DNA of 64,000 nucleotides, taken from positions 372,001 to 436,000 of the forward strand of contig NZ_JACHYN010000004.1 in assembly GCF_014192915.1 (NCBI RefSeq), in the 5' to 3' direction. The position numbers and the translations under genes were made by a program. Origin of the DNA: Azospirillum sp. OGB3 (GTDB taxonomy: Bacteria > Pseudomonadota > Alphaproteobacteria > Azospirillales > Azospirillaceae). A model generated the notes under the pieces. The model did no database searches and was not told the origin of the DNA. It worked only from the letters and a program-made list of their open reading frames with translations. Position 1 is the stretch's first letter. Every line of letters begins with the position of its first letter. This document shows, piece after piece, positions 8,826 to 16,626 of this stretch.

Positions 8826-9419
8826 TCAGGGGCGGCAGGCGACGTGCAGCCCCTTGCCCACCGGGACGATGGTGGAGCCGAAGCCGGGCAGGGCGTCCAC
8901 CGCCGCGATGTAGCCGGCGATCTCCTGCGGATGGGACAGGGCGTTGTCGGCCAGCAGCAGGCAATCCGGCTCCAGCTTCGGCAGCAGAAGGCGAAGCTGC
9001 TCCGGGGCGCTCCAGCGGTCGGCATCGAAGAACACACAGTCGAAGGGGCCGTCCAGCCCGGCCACCGTCTCCGTCGCGTCGCCGACCAGCAGGTTGACGC
9101 GGCTGGCCAGCCCGGCGCGCTCCAGGTTGGTGGCGGCCTGCGCGCTCTTGCCCGGATCGCGCTCGATGCTGGTCAGCGGCTCGGTGGCGCCGATGGCCTG
9201 CAACGCCGCGGCGAGCCACAGGGTGCTGACGCCGTTGGAGGTGCCGATTTCCAGCACCCGGCGGCGGCGCCCGCTGCGGACCAGGATGTGAAGAAGCTCC
9301 GCCGTCTCGCGTTCCAGATTCAGCATCTTGCGGGCACGGTCGTCCTCGCGCGCGTCGTTGTCGCGGCCATAATTCTCAAGATCGCGGAGCACGCGGTCGA
9401 CGGCGTCATCCAGCAGCAT
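8826..9419 (-). CDS. Class I SAM-dependent O-methyltransferase
   Basis: A 197-residue O-methyltransferase of the small catechol-OMT-like family (Methyltransf_3/24). The SAM-binding motif I reads VLEIGTSNGVSTLWLA near residues 54-69. It is followed by the acidic SIERDP motif and by FDCVFFDADRW, where acidic residues bind metal or SAM. The acceptor cannot be told from the sequence. It converges on the aas fusion gene with a 12 bp gap between stops. No operon partner is obvious; the DUF533 gene upstream on the same strand is about 140 bp away behind a hairpin. Confidence 0.87.
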   Translation of the reverse strand: MLLDDAVDRVLRDLENYGRDNDAREDDRARKMLNLERETAELLHILVRSGRRRRVLEIGTSNGVSTLWLAAALQAIGATEPLTSIERDPGKSAQAATNLERAGLASRVNLLVGDATETVAGLDGPFDCVFFDADRWSAPEQLRLLLPKLEPDCLLLADNALSHPQEIAGYIAAVDALPGFGSTIVPVGKGLHVACRP

Positions 9420-9514
9420 GGCGTTGGTCCCGGTGGCGGAGGTCAGGGAAAAGACCCTGCGCCGATTGTGGCCGTGGGGTCAAGAGCGTGCGGTCAACAA
9501 GCGGCGGTCAATGG

Positions 9515-9550
9515 GAAGCCCCCTCCCGCACGGCGGCGGGAAGGGGCTTC
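9515..9550 (-). terminator. Stem-loop after the DUF533 gene
   Basis: GAAGCCCC and GGGGCTTC close a stem that continues inward with CTCCCGC against GCGGGAA around a short loop. It begins 14 bp after the DUF533 stop. There is no U-run, so efficient termination is uncertain. Confidence 0.5.
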
Positions 9551-9563
9551 GCGGTCGGAGCGG

Positions 9564-10385
9564 TCAGGCCGCTTGGTTGAGCTGCTCGGCGCGTTGCGGG
9601 GCGATCTTCAGGCGGGTGGCGAGGTAGGTGAGATAGGCGCGTTCCGCCTCATGCTCGCGGTCCACCGCCATCAGCGAGGCCAGATAGACCTGCTCCGCCA
9701 TGTCCGGGTCGGTGACGGAGCGGACCAGCGAATCGAGCGACTGCGGCTGGGACAGCTCCTGCTCCACGACCCGCCGTTCCTCCGGCCCGCCGCCGGCCTC
9801 GTCCAGGGCGGACATGACGCGCTGGCGCTCGGCCGGGGAAATCTCACCGTCGGCGTTGGCGGCGGCGATCATGGCGCGGATCAGCAGCAGGGCGTGCTGG
9901 TCCTCCATCGCGAGTTCGGGAAAGGCGCCCTCGCCGGCCCCCTCCGGGGCGGTGTCGGGCGGGGGAGCGGTGCGCTGCTGGAAGACCTGGGACAGCCGCT
10001 CGCCCAGCGACCCGCCGCCGGAAGCGCCGGCCCCGCCGAGGATGCCGCTGAGGATGCCCCCCGGCGTGTTGCCCGAACCGGACGGCGGCGCCCCCCACGG
10101 GCTGGTACCCGGCTGCCCGGAACTGGCCGGCGCCTGACCGGAGGAAGGCTGCCCCGACGGAGGCATATTCTGCTGCCGCTCCTGATAGGCGCGGTAGGCG
10201 AGGTAAGCCAGCGCGCCCAGCCCGGCCATGGGGCCGACGCCCATGCCGCTGCGGGCGTGCATCGCCGATCCTGAGCCCATCCCTGACCGGTTCAGGATCG
10301 ACCCCAGATCCTGCGGGCTCCTGCGGCTGTGCCCTCCCATGCCGGTCGCCAGAAGGGTGCCGAGGATGTTCTGAAGATTCGCCAT
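9564..10385 (-). CDS. DUF533 (YebE-like/TerB-fold) membrane-associated protein
   Basis: A 273-residue protein with a two-part layout. The N-terminal 90 residues are Gly/Ser/Met-rich with one hydrophobic segment (MAGLGALAYLAYRAYQ, about residues 51-66). A Pro/Gly/Ser linker follows. The C-terminal half is an all-helical TerB-like domain (LLIRAMIAAANADGEISPAERQRVMSAL) typical of DUF533/YebE proteins. The ADGEI segment is the acidic, possibly metal-binding loop shared with TerB folds. Function is not established for the family; envelope stress links are reported for YebE in enterobacteria. It is transcribed alone. Confidence 0.82.
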   Translation of the reverse strand: MANLQNILGTLLATGMGGHSRRSPQDLGSILNRSGMGSGSAMHARSGMGVGPMAGLGALAYLAYRAYQERQQNMPPSGQPSSGQAPASSGQPGTSPWGAPPSGSGNTPGGILSGILGGAGASGGGSLGERLSQVFQQRTAPPPDTAPEGAGEGAFPELAMEDQHALLLIRAMIAAANADGEISPAERQRVMSALDEAGGGPEERRVVEQELSQPQSLDSLVRSVTDPDMAEQVYLASLMAVDREHEAERAYLTYLATRLKIAPQRAEQLNQAA

Positions 10386-10653
10386 GACGCGCCTCTCTCC
10401 TAATCGGTGTCCGTGTCGATGCAGCTTCGCGCCTCATCAACAGGCGGAAGGGCTTGGCGTCACGGCACAGCTATCGGTGCCGATGATGGGCCATACCCGC
10501 CGATCCATCTCCTATGACGGACTCTATGCCGGAGGTAGAGTGGCTTTCGAACAGGCTGTGTAGGACACCGACTTCCGCTATCGTGGCGCGCATCAGAGCG
10601 CAGCAAGCGCCGACGCCCGCCGGTCGGCGGGTGGCATTTTGGAGGAGACGCCC

Positions 10654-10851
10654 ATGACCTTCGACCGGACCGCGGAACCGCCCCCGCCGGACTTGTCACC
10701 GACGCCGTTCGCTCCGCCGTTGCCGGCCCCGGCCTACGGGTCGCTGTGGAACGACTATCTTCACCGCCTGCTGGGCACCGCGCACGGCTGCGTCGCCGCG
10801 AACGACGACGAATCCGATCCGGAGCCCGCCTGCTGCTGCGCCGCCGGATGA
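10654..10851 (+). CDS. Small proline-rich protein with a Cys-Cys-Cys C-terminus, unknown function
   Basis: A 65-residue protein. A strong Shine-Dalgarno GGAGGAG sits six bases before the ATG, which decides the start and argues that the frame is real. The first 30 residues are Pro-rich (EPPPPDLSPTPFAPPLPAPA). A short helix YGSLWNDYLHRLLGTAHGC follows, then an acidic tail ending EPACCCAAG. There is no signal peptide or membrane span. The triple cysteine near the C-terminus suggests metal binding, disulfide formation or lipid modification, but nothing more can be inferred. It is flanked by the divergent DUF533 gene and the convergent hydrolase gene. Confidence 0.6.
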   Translation: MTFDRTAEPPPPDLSPTPFAPPLPAPAYGSLWNDYLHRLLGTAHGCVAANDDESDPEPACCCAAG

Positions 10852-10888
10852 TGCCGTGACGCCGTGATCGGGAGCGGTCGGGTGCCCG

Positions 10889-11578
10889 TCAGCGGGCGCC
10901 CGCCGCCTCGATGATCACCGCCGCCACCGCGTCGGGCCGGGAGGCGTGCGGGATGTGGCTGGTCCCGACCTCGACCGTCCGCGCGCCGATGCGCTCGGCG
11001 GTCGCCCGCAGGAAGGCCGGGGGAAGCATCCGGTCCTCGCCGGCGACGATGTACCAGGACGGCTTGTGCTCCCACGCCGCGGCGGTCACCCGCGTGCGGA
11101 AGCAGCCGGCATGGACCGGCCCCTGCGTCGCGGCCAGCAGCGCCGCCTCCGCCGCCGGCACGTCCTGGGCGAAGTTCGCCGCCAGGCTCTCCGCCGACAA
11201 ATGCAGATAGCCGGCGCGGTCCATCGACACGCTGGACAGGCCGGGCGAGGGCGGGAAGGGCTTCAGCGTGTCGTTCGGCGACTGGCCGATCCCTGGCGCG
11301 AAGGCCGCCACATAGACCAGCGCCTTCACCTTGTCCTGATTCCCGATCTGGGTGATCACCGCCCCGCCCCACGAGTGGCCGACCAGCACCACCGGTCCCT
11401 TGGCGCGGTCGATGGCGCGCTGGACATGGGCGACGTCCTCATCCAGCGAGGTCAGTGGATTCTGCACCGCGATCGCCTCCAGCCCCTGGGCCTGGAGCAG
11501 GGGAATCACGCGGCTCCAGGCGGAGCCGTCCGCGAAGGCGCCGTGGACGAGGATGACGGAAGTGGCGACCGGGTCCAT
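10889..11578 (-). CDS. Alpha/beta hydrolase
   Basis: A 229-residue alpha/beta-hydrolase of the small esterase type resembling plant salicylate methylesterase/hydroxynitrile-lyase-like bacterial proteins. VHGAFADGSAW (residues 11-21) provides the oxyanion hole. VGHSWGG carries the nucleophile Ser69. VAGEDRMLPP supplies the acid, and TSHIPHASRPD supplies the catalytic His near the C-terminus. No signal peptide is present, so it is cytoplasmic. Neighbouring genes give no clue to its substrate. Confidence 0.88.
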   Translation of the reverse strand: MDPVATSVILVHGAFADGSAWSRVIPLLQAQGLEAIAVQNPLTSLDEDVAHVQRAIDRAKGPVVLVGHSWGGAVITQIGNQDKVKALVYVAAFAPGIGQSPNDTLKPFPPSPGLSSVSMDRAGYLHLSAESLAANFAQDVPAAEAALLAATQGPVHAGCFRTRVTAAAWEHKPSWYIVAGEDRMLPPAFLRATAERIGARTVEVGTSHIPHASRPDAVAAVIIEAAGAR

Positions 11579-11724
11579 GGACCGATTCCCGTGACAGTGA
11601 CCGACCCTATCCTCTGAGCACGGGCGCGCCCGCCTGTCCAGTGCGGAGGCTGCGCTTTTCCTCCCTGCGGAAAAGCCGCCCGGGCTTTGGGGCGAAGGAT
11701 GTCTTGCTGCGGAGCGGGATGAAA

Positions 11725-11770
11725 ATTTCGCGAAATGGCCCTTGAAGCTAAGATTATTCTGGGATACGGT
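11725..11770 (+). promoter_or_regulatory. Candidate promoter with a 12 bp palindrome, upstream of an orphan gene
   Basis: TTGAAG at 11742-11747 and TACGGT at 11765-11770 are separated by 17 bp, a sigma70-like spacing. Just upstream lies the perfect palindrome ATTTCGCGAAAT (11725-11736). It could drive the small gene starting at 11857. The rest of the 11579-11856 gap shows nothing I recognise. Confidence 0.35.
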
Positions 11771-11856
11771 ATACCAACAGTGAGGCGGGGCGATTGTCCG
11801 CTCCTTCCGCCAAGCCAGTCCGTCCGTATCGCCAGCCCGAGCCCTTGAGGTGAGCC

Positions 11857-12195
11857 ATGGTCAAGACCCTTTCCGCCGTCCGTCCCGGAAGCCGCCCGAA
11901 CGCCCTCCGCGGCGCCGACGATGCCGCTCCCGCCGGCGTCGTGGTCGCCCTGCGCCCCGATCATCGGCAGCGCGCCGCGGTGCTGGCGGCGACCACCGGC
12001 GGGCGCGGCCCGCGCATGGACATGCTGACGATCACCCACAGCCGCGGCGCGGCGGAGGATCGCGGGGCGGAACTCATCCACATCGACGGTCCTTACGCGG
12101 ACGTTCTGGCCTACATCGCCGACTCGCCGGAGTGCGTGGTCTGCTTCGACACGCTGCACGGTGGCATGGCCCGCGCGCAACTGTCCGTGCCCTGA
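11857..12195 (+). CDS. Hypothetical protein, orphan
   Basis: A 112-residue protein I do not recognise. A GAGGTGAG ribosome-binding site lies directly before the ATG. The N-terminal 28 residues are low-complexity and basic. The remainder (VVVALRPDHRQRAAVLAATTGGRG, ELIHIDGPYADVLAYIADSPECVVCFDTL) alternates hydrophobic and polar residues like a small alpha/beta fold. Two Cys residues sit close together in ECVVC. It has no signal peptide. A second orphan follows 52 bp after its stop on the same strand and may share its transcript. Confidence 0.55.
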   Translation: MVKTLSAVRPGSRPNALRGADDAAPAGVVVALRPDHRQRAAVLAATTGGRGPRMDMLTITHSRGAAEDRGAELIHIDGPYADVLAYIADSPECVVCFDTLHGGMARAQLSVP

Positions 12196-12247
12196 CATCG
12201 TCCGTGCCCTTGCCGGGCGCCGGGTCCTGCTGCTGGAGAGCGAACCG

Positions 12248-12685
12248 ATGAACGAGTGTGTGAAGACGCCCTTTTCCGGGCAGGAACTGGCCTCCGCAAT
12301 CATTGCGGCGGCGCTGTCGCTTCCGTCGGCCAACGGGCGGCTCCATTTGCCCAGCGGCGCTTTTCTCTGCGACCCTGCGGCACTGGAGCGGGAATTCATG
12401 GCGGCGGCGCAGGAACTGTCCCACTGGTTGGCGCAGAACGACCAGCGCATCGCCGAGGCCGCGCGGGCCAGCCGGCTGAAGATCGCGGCCGGGGTCATCC
12501 GGGCCGCCGTGGCAACGCTGGAGCACGCCGAACGGCGCTGCAGTGACCTGCGCGACCGCGGCGAGCGGGCGCTGTCCATCGACTTCAGCGCCGTATACGA
12601 CCGGGTTCAGGAGCGTCCGGGCCTGCTCGCCCAGACGGTGGCCGCCGCTGCGGCCGGCCACGTCGTCCACGCCGTCGCCGCCTGA
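12248..12685 (+). CDS. Hypothetical helical protein
   Basis: A 145-residue protein of unknown function. A GGAGAG site precedes the ATG by seven bases. The sequence is Ala-rich and predicted almost entirely helical (ALEREFMAAAQELSHWLAQNDQRIAEAARASRLKIAAG and later helices), with no signal peptide or membrane span. It could be a small coiled-coil or helical-bundle protein. It follows the previous orphan gene in the same direction and converges on mntP. Confidence 0.6.
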   Translation: MNECVKTPFSGQELASAIIAAALSLPSANGRLHLPSGAFLCDPAALEREFMAAAQELSHWLAQNDQRIAEAARASRLKIAAGVIRAAVATLEHAERRCSDLRDRGERALSIDFSAVYDRVQERPGLLAQTVAAAAAGHVVHAVAA

Positions 12686-12711
12686 GGGCTGTGGCGGCTG
12701 AGGAGCGGGCG

Positions 12712-13275
12712 TTACAGCAGGGTGTGTTCGACCAGGATCTTGGTGCCGATGGCGAGCAGACCGAGGCCGCCGATCAGCTCGGCGCGGCGGCCGAGCAGCG
12801 GGCCGGCGGCCCGGCCCAACAGGACGCCGCCGAAGCCCATCAGGAAGGTGACCACGCCGATCAGGCTGGCGGTCACCGCGATGTTCACGTCCGCCATGGC
12901 GAGGCCGACCCCCACCGCGCTGGCGTCGATGCTGGTCGCCACCGCCACGGTCAGCAGGGCCAGCCAGCCGGAGCGGGTGGCCGCCGCCTCGTCGTCCTCT
13001 TCCCCGGCCAGCGCGTTGCGGATCATCGAGCCGCCGATCAGCAGCAGCAGGCCGAAGGCGATCCAGTGGTCGATCGCCTGGACGAATCCGGCGAAGGCCG
13101 AACCCACCGCCCAGCCGATGGAGGCCATCGACAGCTGGCAGAGGCCGAAGGCGAAGCCGACCCGCAACGCCTCGGACAGGCCCGGGCGCTTCTGAACGGC
13201 GCCACGGCCCAGCGCCGCGGCGAAGCTGTCCATGGAAAGGCTGACGGCGAGGACGAGGGAGGTGGCACCGAACAT
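12712..13275 (-). CDS. mntP: Manganese efflux pump MntP
   Basis: A 187-residue six-helix inner-membrane Mn2+ exporter. The paired acidic motifs of the family are visible: SMDSFAAALGRG in the first helix and TSIDASAVGVGLAM in the fourth. A charged cytoplasmic loop (EEDDEAAATRSG) divides the two halves. The ATG at 13275 is preferred; a GTG nine codons upstream exists, but GGAG lies nine bases before the ATG and the shorter form matches family length (about 185-190). The 5' leader carries a yybP-ykoY riboswitch, the manganese sensor that controls mntP in other bacteria. Confidence 0.95.
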   Translation of the reverse strand: MFGATSLVLAVSLSMDSFAAALGRGAVQKRPGLSEALRVGFAFGLCQLSMASIGWAVGSAFAGFVQAIDHWIAFGLLLLIGGSMIRNALAGEEDDEAAATRSGWLALLTVAVATSIDASAVGVGLAMADVNIAVTASLIGVVTFLMGFGGVLLGRAAGPLLGRRAELIGGLGLLAIGTKILVEHTLL

Positions 13276-13310
13276 GGCAACAGGCTCCGGCCAAACGGAC
13301 ACGACAGCAC

Positions 13311-13475
13311 GGCTACCCCCGGTTGGCCTTCGGGAGCGTCCGCACCATCGGTCTTGCCGAACCGGCCGGACGCTGTCCGGCTGCCGCGCGCGCCACGGGA
13401 CCGCCTGAGGCAGGATGTCCCGAGTCTGTTGGCGCGCGCCCCTCTCGCTGGAGGGTGGCTACTCCCCAATGACGA
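13311..13475 (-). ncRNA. yybP-ykoY manganese riboswitch in the mntP leader
   Basis: Read on the minus strand, the leader contains TTGGGGAGTAGCC (core at 13467-13457) and, about 30 bases on, GCCAACAGACTCGG. Both match the conserved Mn2+-binding loop segments of the yybP-ykoY family as known from E. coli mntP. A closing segment GGCCAACCGGGGGTAGCC lies at the 3' side near 13311-13328. GC-rich helices lie between. The element ends about 35 bases before the mntP start, so Mn2+ binding should open expression of the exporter at translation or termination level. Boundaries are approximate. Confidence 0.87.
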
Positions 13476-13511
13476 GGCGGACCCTAACGCCGGAGAGTCT
13501 GGGTGTCAATC

Positions 13512-13533
13512 TATATGAACAGCTGTTCATATA
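13512..13533. promoter_or_regulatory. 22 bp perfect palindrome, operator-like, upstream of the mntP riboswitch
   Basis: Half-site TATATGAACAG is followed immediately by its exact reverse complement. The shape and the ATATGAACA half-site resemble operators of ArsR/SmtB-family metal sensors. On the minus strand TTCAAA lies 5' and CATATA 3' of it at about promoter spacing, so it may overlap the mntP promoter. It is also 165 bp upstream of the divergent chemoreceptor gene. The controlling regulator is not in the window. Confidence 0.55.
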
Positions 13534-13698
13534 TATTTGAATCGCTCTAAAAAGGCATGCGCCGCGCCCCGCCGTCGGCGGGCCATGGTGCGGTGCGGAA
13601 CGATTTGTTAAGAGCCTCTGACGCTTTTATGCCGCTGTGGTTCGTTGGGGTACGAGCCGCTCGGAATCAAAGGTCATCATTGGGGGCGGGGGTTCGCC

Positions 13699-15387
13699 AT
13701 GGGGTTGCTGACGGGGGTCGGCTCGCTGTCGCTTTCGGGCAAGACGGTGTCGCTGTGTGTCGGTGGGCTGGCAGTGTTGACGAGCGCCACCTTCGCTGTC
13801 AACGAAACGTTGTTGAGCCGCTATGCGGAGCGCATGGCCGTCGAGCGGCAGGAAACGAACATGCGCGTCGCCTGGGACGTGCTGAACCAGTACGGCCGCG
13901 ACATCAGCGTCCGCGATGGCGCGTTGTACGCCGGCGATCGGGCGCTGAACGGCTTCTTCGAGCCGGTGGACCGGGTGAAGACGCTGGTCGGCGGCACCGC
14001 CACCCTGTTCATGGGCGACACGCGTGTCGCCACCAACGTCCAGAAGCCGGACGGCGGGCGCGCCGTCGGCACCAAGCTGGCCAAGGGGCCGGTCTATGAC
14101 GCCGTGCTGGTCCGGGGCGAGCCGTACCGCGGGCAGGCCGACATCCTGGGCGTTCCCTTCTACACCGCCTACGATCCGATCAAGGACCGCTCGGGCAAGG
14201 TGGTCGGGGTGCTCTATGTCGGCGTGCCGAGAGCGGAGTTCTTCGCCCCGATCCGCGACACCCAGACGATGATCGGCGGGCTGGGCGCCGTGGTGACGCT
14301 TTTGGTGGCCGGCGGTGTCCTGCTGCTGTCGCGGCGCATCTTCCGCCCGCTGACCGAGATGCGCGGCGCCATGGAGCGGCTGGCGACGGGGACCCTGTCG
14401 GTCGAGGTCCCGGCGCTGGGCCGCAAGGACGAGATCGGCGGCATGGCCCGGGCGCTCAGCGTCTTCAAGGAGAACGCGCAACGGGTTGCCCGGCTCGACG
14501 CCGCACAGGCGGAGGAGCGCGCCCGCGCCGAGCGTGACCGCCGCGACGCGCTGGACGCGGTCGCCCGCAACTTCGACGAGACGATGCTGAGCGTCGTCGA
14601 GACGCTGAGCGCCACCACGGCCCAGCTCGAATCCAACGCCCAGCGCCTTCATGGCATCGCCGAAAGCAGCAGCGGGCGGGCCGCCGCGGTCAGCGGTGCT
14701 GCGGGCGAGGCCAGCGACGACGTGCGGACCGTGGCCGGCGCCACCGAGGAACTGACGGCCTCCATCGTCGAGGTGTCGCGCCAGATCGACGAGTCCTCCC
14801 GCATGGTCCGCAACGCGGTGGAGGAGGTGGAGCGCACCAACCACACGGTCGAAGGACTCGCCGCCGCTGCCGGCAAGATCGGGGAGGTGGTGACCCTGAT
14901 CCAGAGCATCGCCGCGCAGACCAACCTGCTGGCCTTGAACGCCACCATCGAGGCGGCGCGGGCGGGGGAGGCCGGCAAGGGCTTCGCCGTCGTCGCCAAC
15001 GAGGTGAAGGGGCTCGCCAACCAGACCGCCCGCGCCACCGAGGAGATCGCCCAGCAAGTCGCGGAGATCCAGGCGGTGACGGGCAGCGCGGTGACGGCCA
15101 TCGGCGGCATCGGACGCACGGTGATCGCGGTCAACGATCTAATCGGCCACATCGCCGAGTCCGCCGATCGCCAGAACGCCACCACCGGCGAGATCGCCCG
15201 CAGCGTCCAGCGCGCCGCCGACCGCACGTCGGAGGTGACCCACAAAGTCCGCGACGTGTCGGCCTCCGCCCACGAGACCGGCACCATGGCGTCGGAGGTG
15301 CGCTGCGCCGCCGCCGATCTCGGCCGGCAGGCGCTGGCCCTGCGCGCGCAGGCCGGCGCGTTCCTCGATCAGATCCGTTCGGCCTGA
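13699..15387 (+). CDS. Methyl-accepting chemotaxis protein with periplasmic Cache domain
   Basis: A 562-residue membrane chemoreceptor. It has TM1 near residues 15-35 and a periplasmic single Cache-type domain ([40 protein letters not shown]). TM2 is near 195-215, followed by HAMP ([20 protein letters not shown]) and the MCP signalling domain with the hairpin tip [27 protein letters not shown]. The Cache domain is clearly paralogous to that of the PilZ receptor at 32732-34726. It lacks a C-terminal PilZ domain and a CheR-binding pentapeptide. The ATG at 13699 directly precedes the membrane anchor; an in-frame ATG 18 codons upstream is less likely. Ligand unknown. Confidence 0.93.
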   Translation: MGLLTGVGSLSLSGKTVSLCVGGLAVLTSATFAVNETLLSRYAERMAVERQETNMRVAWDVLNQYGRDISVRDGALYAGDRALNGFFEPVDRVKTLVGGTATLFMGDTRVATNVQKPDGGRAVGTKLAKGPVYDAVLVRGEPYRGQADILGVPFYTAYDPIKDRSGKVVGVLYVGVPRAEFFAPIRDTQTMIGGLGAVVTLLVAGGVLLLSRRIFRPLTEMRGAMERLATGTLSVEVPALGRKDEIGGMARALSVFKENAQRVARLDAAQAEERARAERDRRDALDAVARNFDETMLSVVETLSATTAQLESNAQRLHGIAESSSGRAAAVSGAAGEASDDVRTVAGATEELTASIVEVSRQIDESSRMVRNAVEEVERTNHTVEGLAAAAGKIGEVVTLIQSIAAQTNLLALNATIEAARAGEAGKGFAVVANEVKGLANQTARATEEIAQQVAEIQAVTGSAVTAIGGIGRTVIAVNDLIGHIAESADRQNATTGEIARSVQRAADRTSEVTHKVRDVSASAHETGTMASEVRCAAADLGRQALALRAQAGAFLDQIRSA

Positions 15388-15403
15388 AGGAAGGGGCCTG
15401 CCC

Positions 15404-15748
15404 GTGTTCCGCAACCCGCGTTCGCTGCTGTTCATCTTCTTCTTCGCGTCGCTGGCGGCGTTGCTGGTTTTCAGCGGCGACCCGCCGGACGGCGGGCGGA
15501 CCGACGCGAACCGGGAGTTCCTGGCGGCCTGCGAGGCCAGCCCTTTCGCCGCGCAGAACACCGGCTCCACCGAGGCGGCGGTGCGGGTGTGTTCCTGCAT
15601 CCTGTCCTGGCACCGCAAGGAGGGCGAGGCCACCGGCCGGCCGCTTCCCGCCGCGCTCTATGGCGGAGAGGGTGCGGCCGGCGGCGCGGCGGCGGCGGTG
15701 GACGAGCGGGCGCGGGCCTCCTGCCTGTCCGGGCGCGTGACGCCCTGA
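15404..15748 (+). CDS. Small membrane-anchored Cys-containing protein, unknown function
   Basis: A 114-residue protein starting at GTG, 17 bp after the chemoreceptor stop, with AAGGAAGGGG upstream as a ribosome-binding site. A single hydrophobic segment (SLLFIFFFASLAALLVF, residues 7-23) would anchor it with the rest in the periplasm. There are four Cys residues (EFLAACEAS, VRVCSCILSWH, RASCLSG) that could form disulfides. It may be co-transcribed with the chemoreceptor. I do not recognise a family. Confidence 0.6.
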   Translation: MFRNPRSLLFIFFFASLAALLVFSGDPPDGGRTDANREFLAACEASPFAAQNTGSTEAAVRVCSCILSWHRKEGEATGRPLPAALYGGEGAAGGAAAAVDERARASCLSGRVTP

Positions 15749-15787
15749 TTGGCCAAGGCCTGCATTTTTGAGAATCGTCCGCAGGAC

Positions 15788-15824
15788 GGTGCGGCCGGGG
15801 CTTTTCCTTCGGCCCTGCCGCACC
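15788..15824. other. Hairpin in the leader of the DUF1289 gene
   Basis: GGTGCGGC and its exact complement GCCGCACC flank a 21-base loop ending 14 bp before the DUF1289 start. It could be a terminator for the gene before, or a structure that limits translation of the gene after. There is no U-run. Confidence 0.35.
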
Positions 15825-15838
15825 CATCCTATGGCGCT

Positions 15839-16135
15839 ATGAGCACGCACGACACCCGCAATCCCTGCACGAAACTGTGCCGCTACGACGCGGCGGACCG
15901 CTGCATGGGCTGCTTCCGCACGCGCGCAGAGGTGAGGCACTGGAAACGCCTGCCGGACGAGACGAAGGCGGCGATCAACGCCCGCATCGCCGCTCGCGGC
16001 GGCACCGTCTCCAAGAAGGATGGCAAGCGCGCGAAGAAGCTCGACAAGAAAATCCGCAAGCTTGAGGCTAAGCTCGCCACCCTGCGCGCCCGCCGGTCGG
16101 ACCTTGAGGAGACGGTGGTCAAAGCGGCGGAGTGA
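15839..16135 (+). CDS. DUF1289 family cysteine-motif protein
   Basis: A 98-residue protein of the DUF1289 family. The defining motif NPCTKLCRYDAADRCMGCFRT is at residues 9-29, with Cys at 10, 14, 22 and 25. This is a four-cysteine cluster thought to bind a metal such as zinc or an Fe-S centre. The rest is a highly basic coiled coil (KRAKKLDKKIRKLEAKLATLRARRSDLEE) that might contact nucleic acid. The ATG lies just after the leader hairpin. Function is not established for the family. Confidence 0.85.
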   Translation: MSTHDTRNPCTKLCRYDAADRCMGCFRTRAEVRHWKRLPDETKAAINARIAARGGTVSKKDGKRAKKLDKKIRKLEAKLATLRARRSDLEETVVKAAE

Positions 16136-16143
16136 ACGCCGCC

Positions 16144-16326
16144 TCACCCGATCCCGGCATGCCGTTCCACGTACAGCAGCAGGGCGGGATAATAGTGCCT
16201 TTGTGAAACCGTCAGCTCCTGGCAGTAACGGCGGGCCATGCCGTTGGAAAGCCAAGCATCAAGCTCGCCGCTCTCGCGCTTCTGGGCGATAACACGGTCG
16301 ATCTTGTCCATGATCTTGTGGATCAC
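16144..16326 (-). CDS. Small hypothetical protein
   Basis: A 60-residue frame starting at GTG with AAGGAAC about seven bases upstream. Its sequence (MDKIDRVIAQKRESGELDAWLSNGMARRYCQELTVSQRHYYPALLLYVERHAG) has amino-acid content unlike a random high-GC frame. An in-frame ATG at the sixth codon is an alternative start. No family is recognised. It converges on the DUF1289 gene with 8 bp between stops. Confidence 0.5.
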   Translation of the reverse strand: MIHKIMDKIDRVIAQKRESGELDAWLSNGMARRYCQELTVSQRHYYPALLLYVERHAGIG

Positions 16327-16363
16327 GTCCGTTCCTTTTCCGGTGTTGTTTTGCGGTGGAGGG

Positions 16364-16389
16364 GATGGCGCCGCAGTAGGGGCGCCATC
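16364..16389. other. Perfect 9 bp stem-loop in an intergenic stretch
   Basis: GATGGCGCC and GGCGCCATC flank an 8-base loop. It lies in the 300 bp gap between the small hypothetical gene and the DMT exporter. The remainder of that gap (16390-16626) shows no gene or motif I can support. Confidence 0.4.
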
Positions 16390-16626
16390 GATTGCCCGTT
16401 CAATATGAACCTCGGGGCGGCGGTGAGCTGCGCATTATGGACATGCCTGCGTACCGCACTGCACAAAAGTATGTTCGCGCCATCGGTCCCCGGCGCGGGT
16501 CAGCCCTTCGCAGGCGTTCGTTGACCGGCTTCCTGGCGCCGCCCCATTCTGCGTGCCGAAGCAAGAGAACGGGAGGACGTGCGGTGAGGGGTGGCGGCGG
16601 ACCGCCGCGCCGCCGCAGCCATCATC

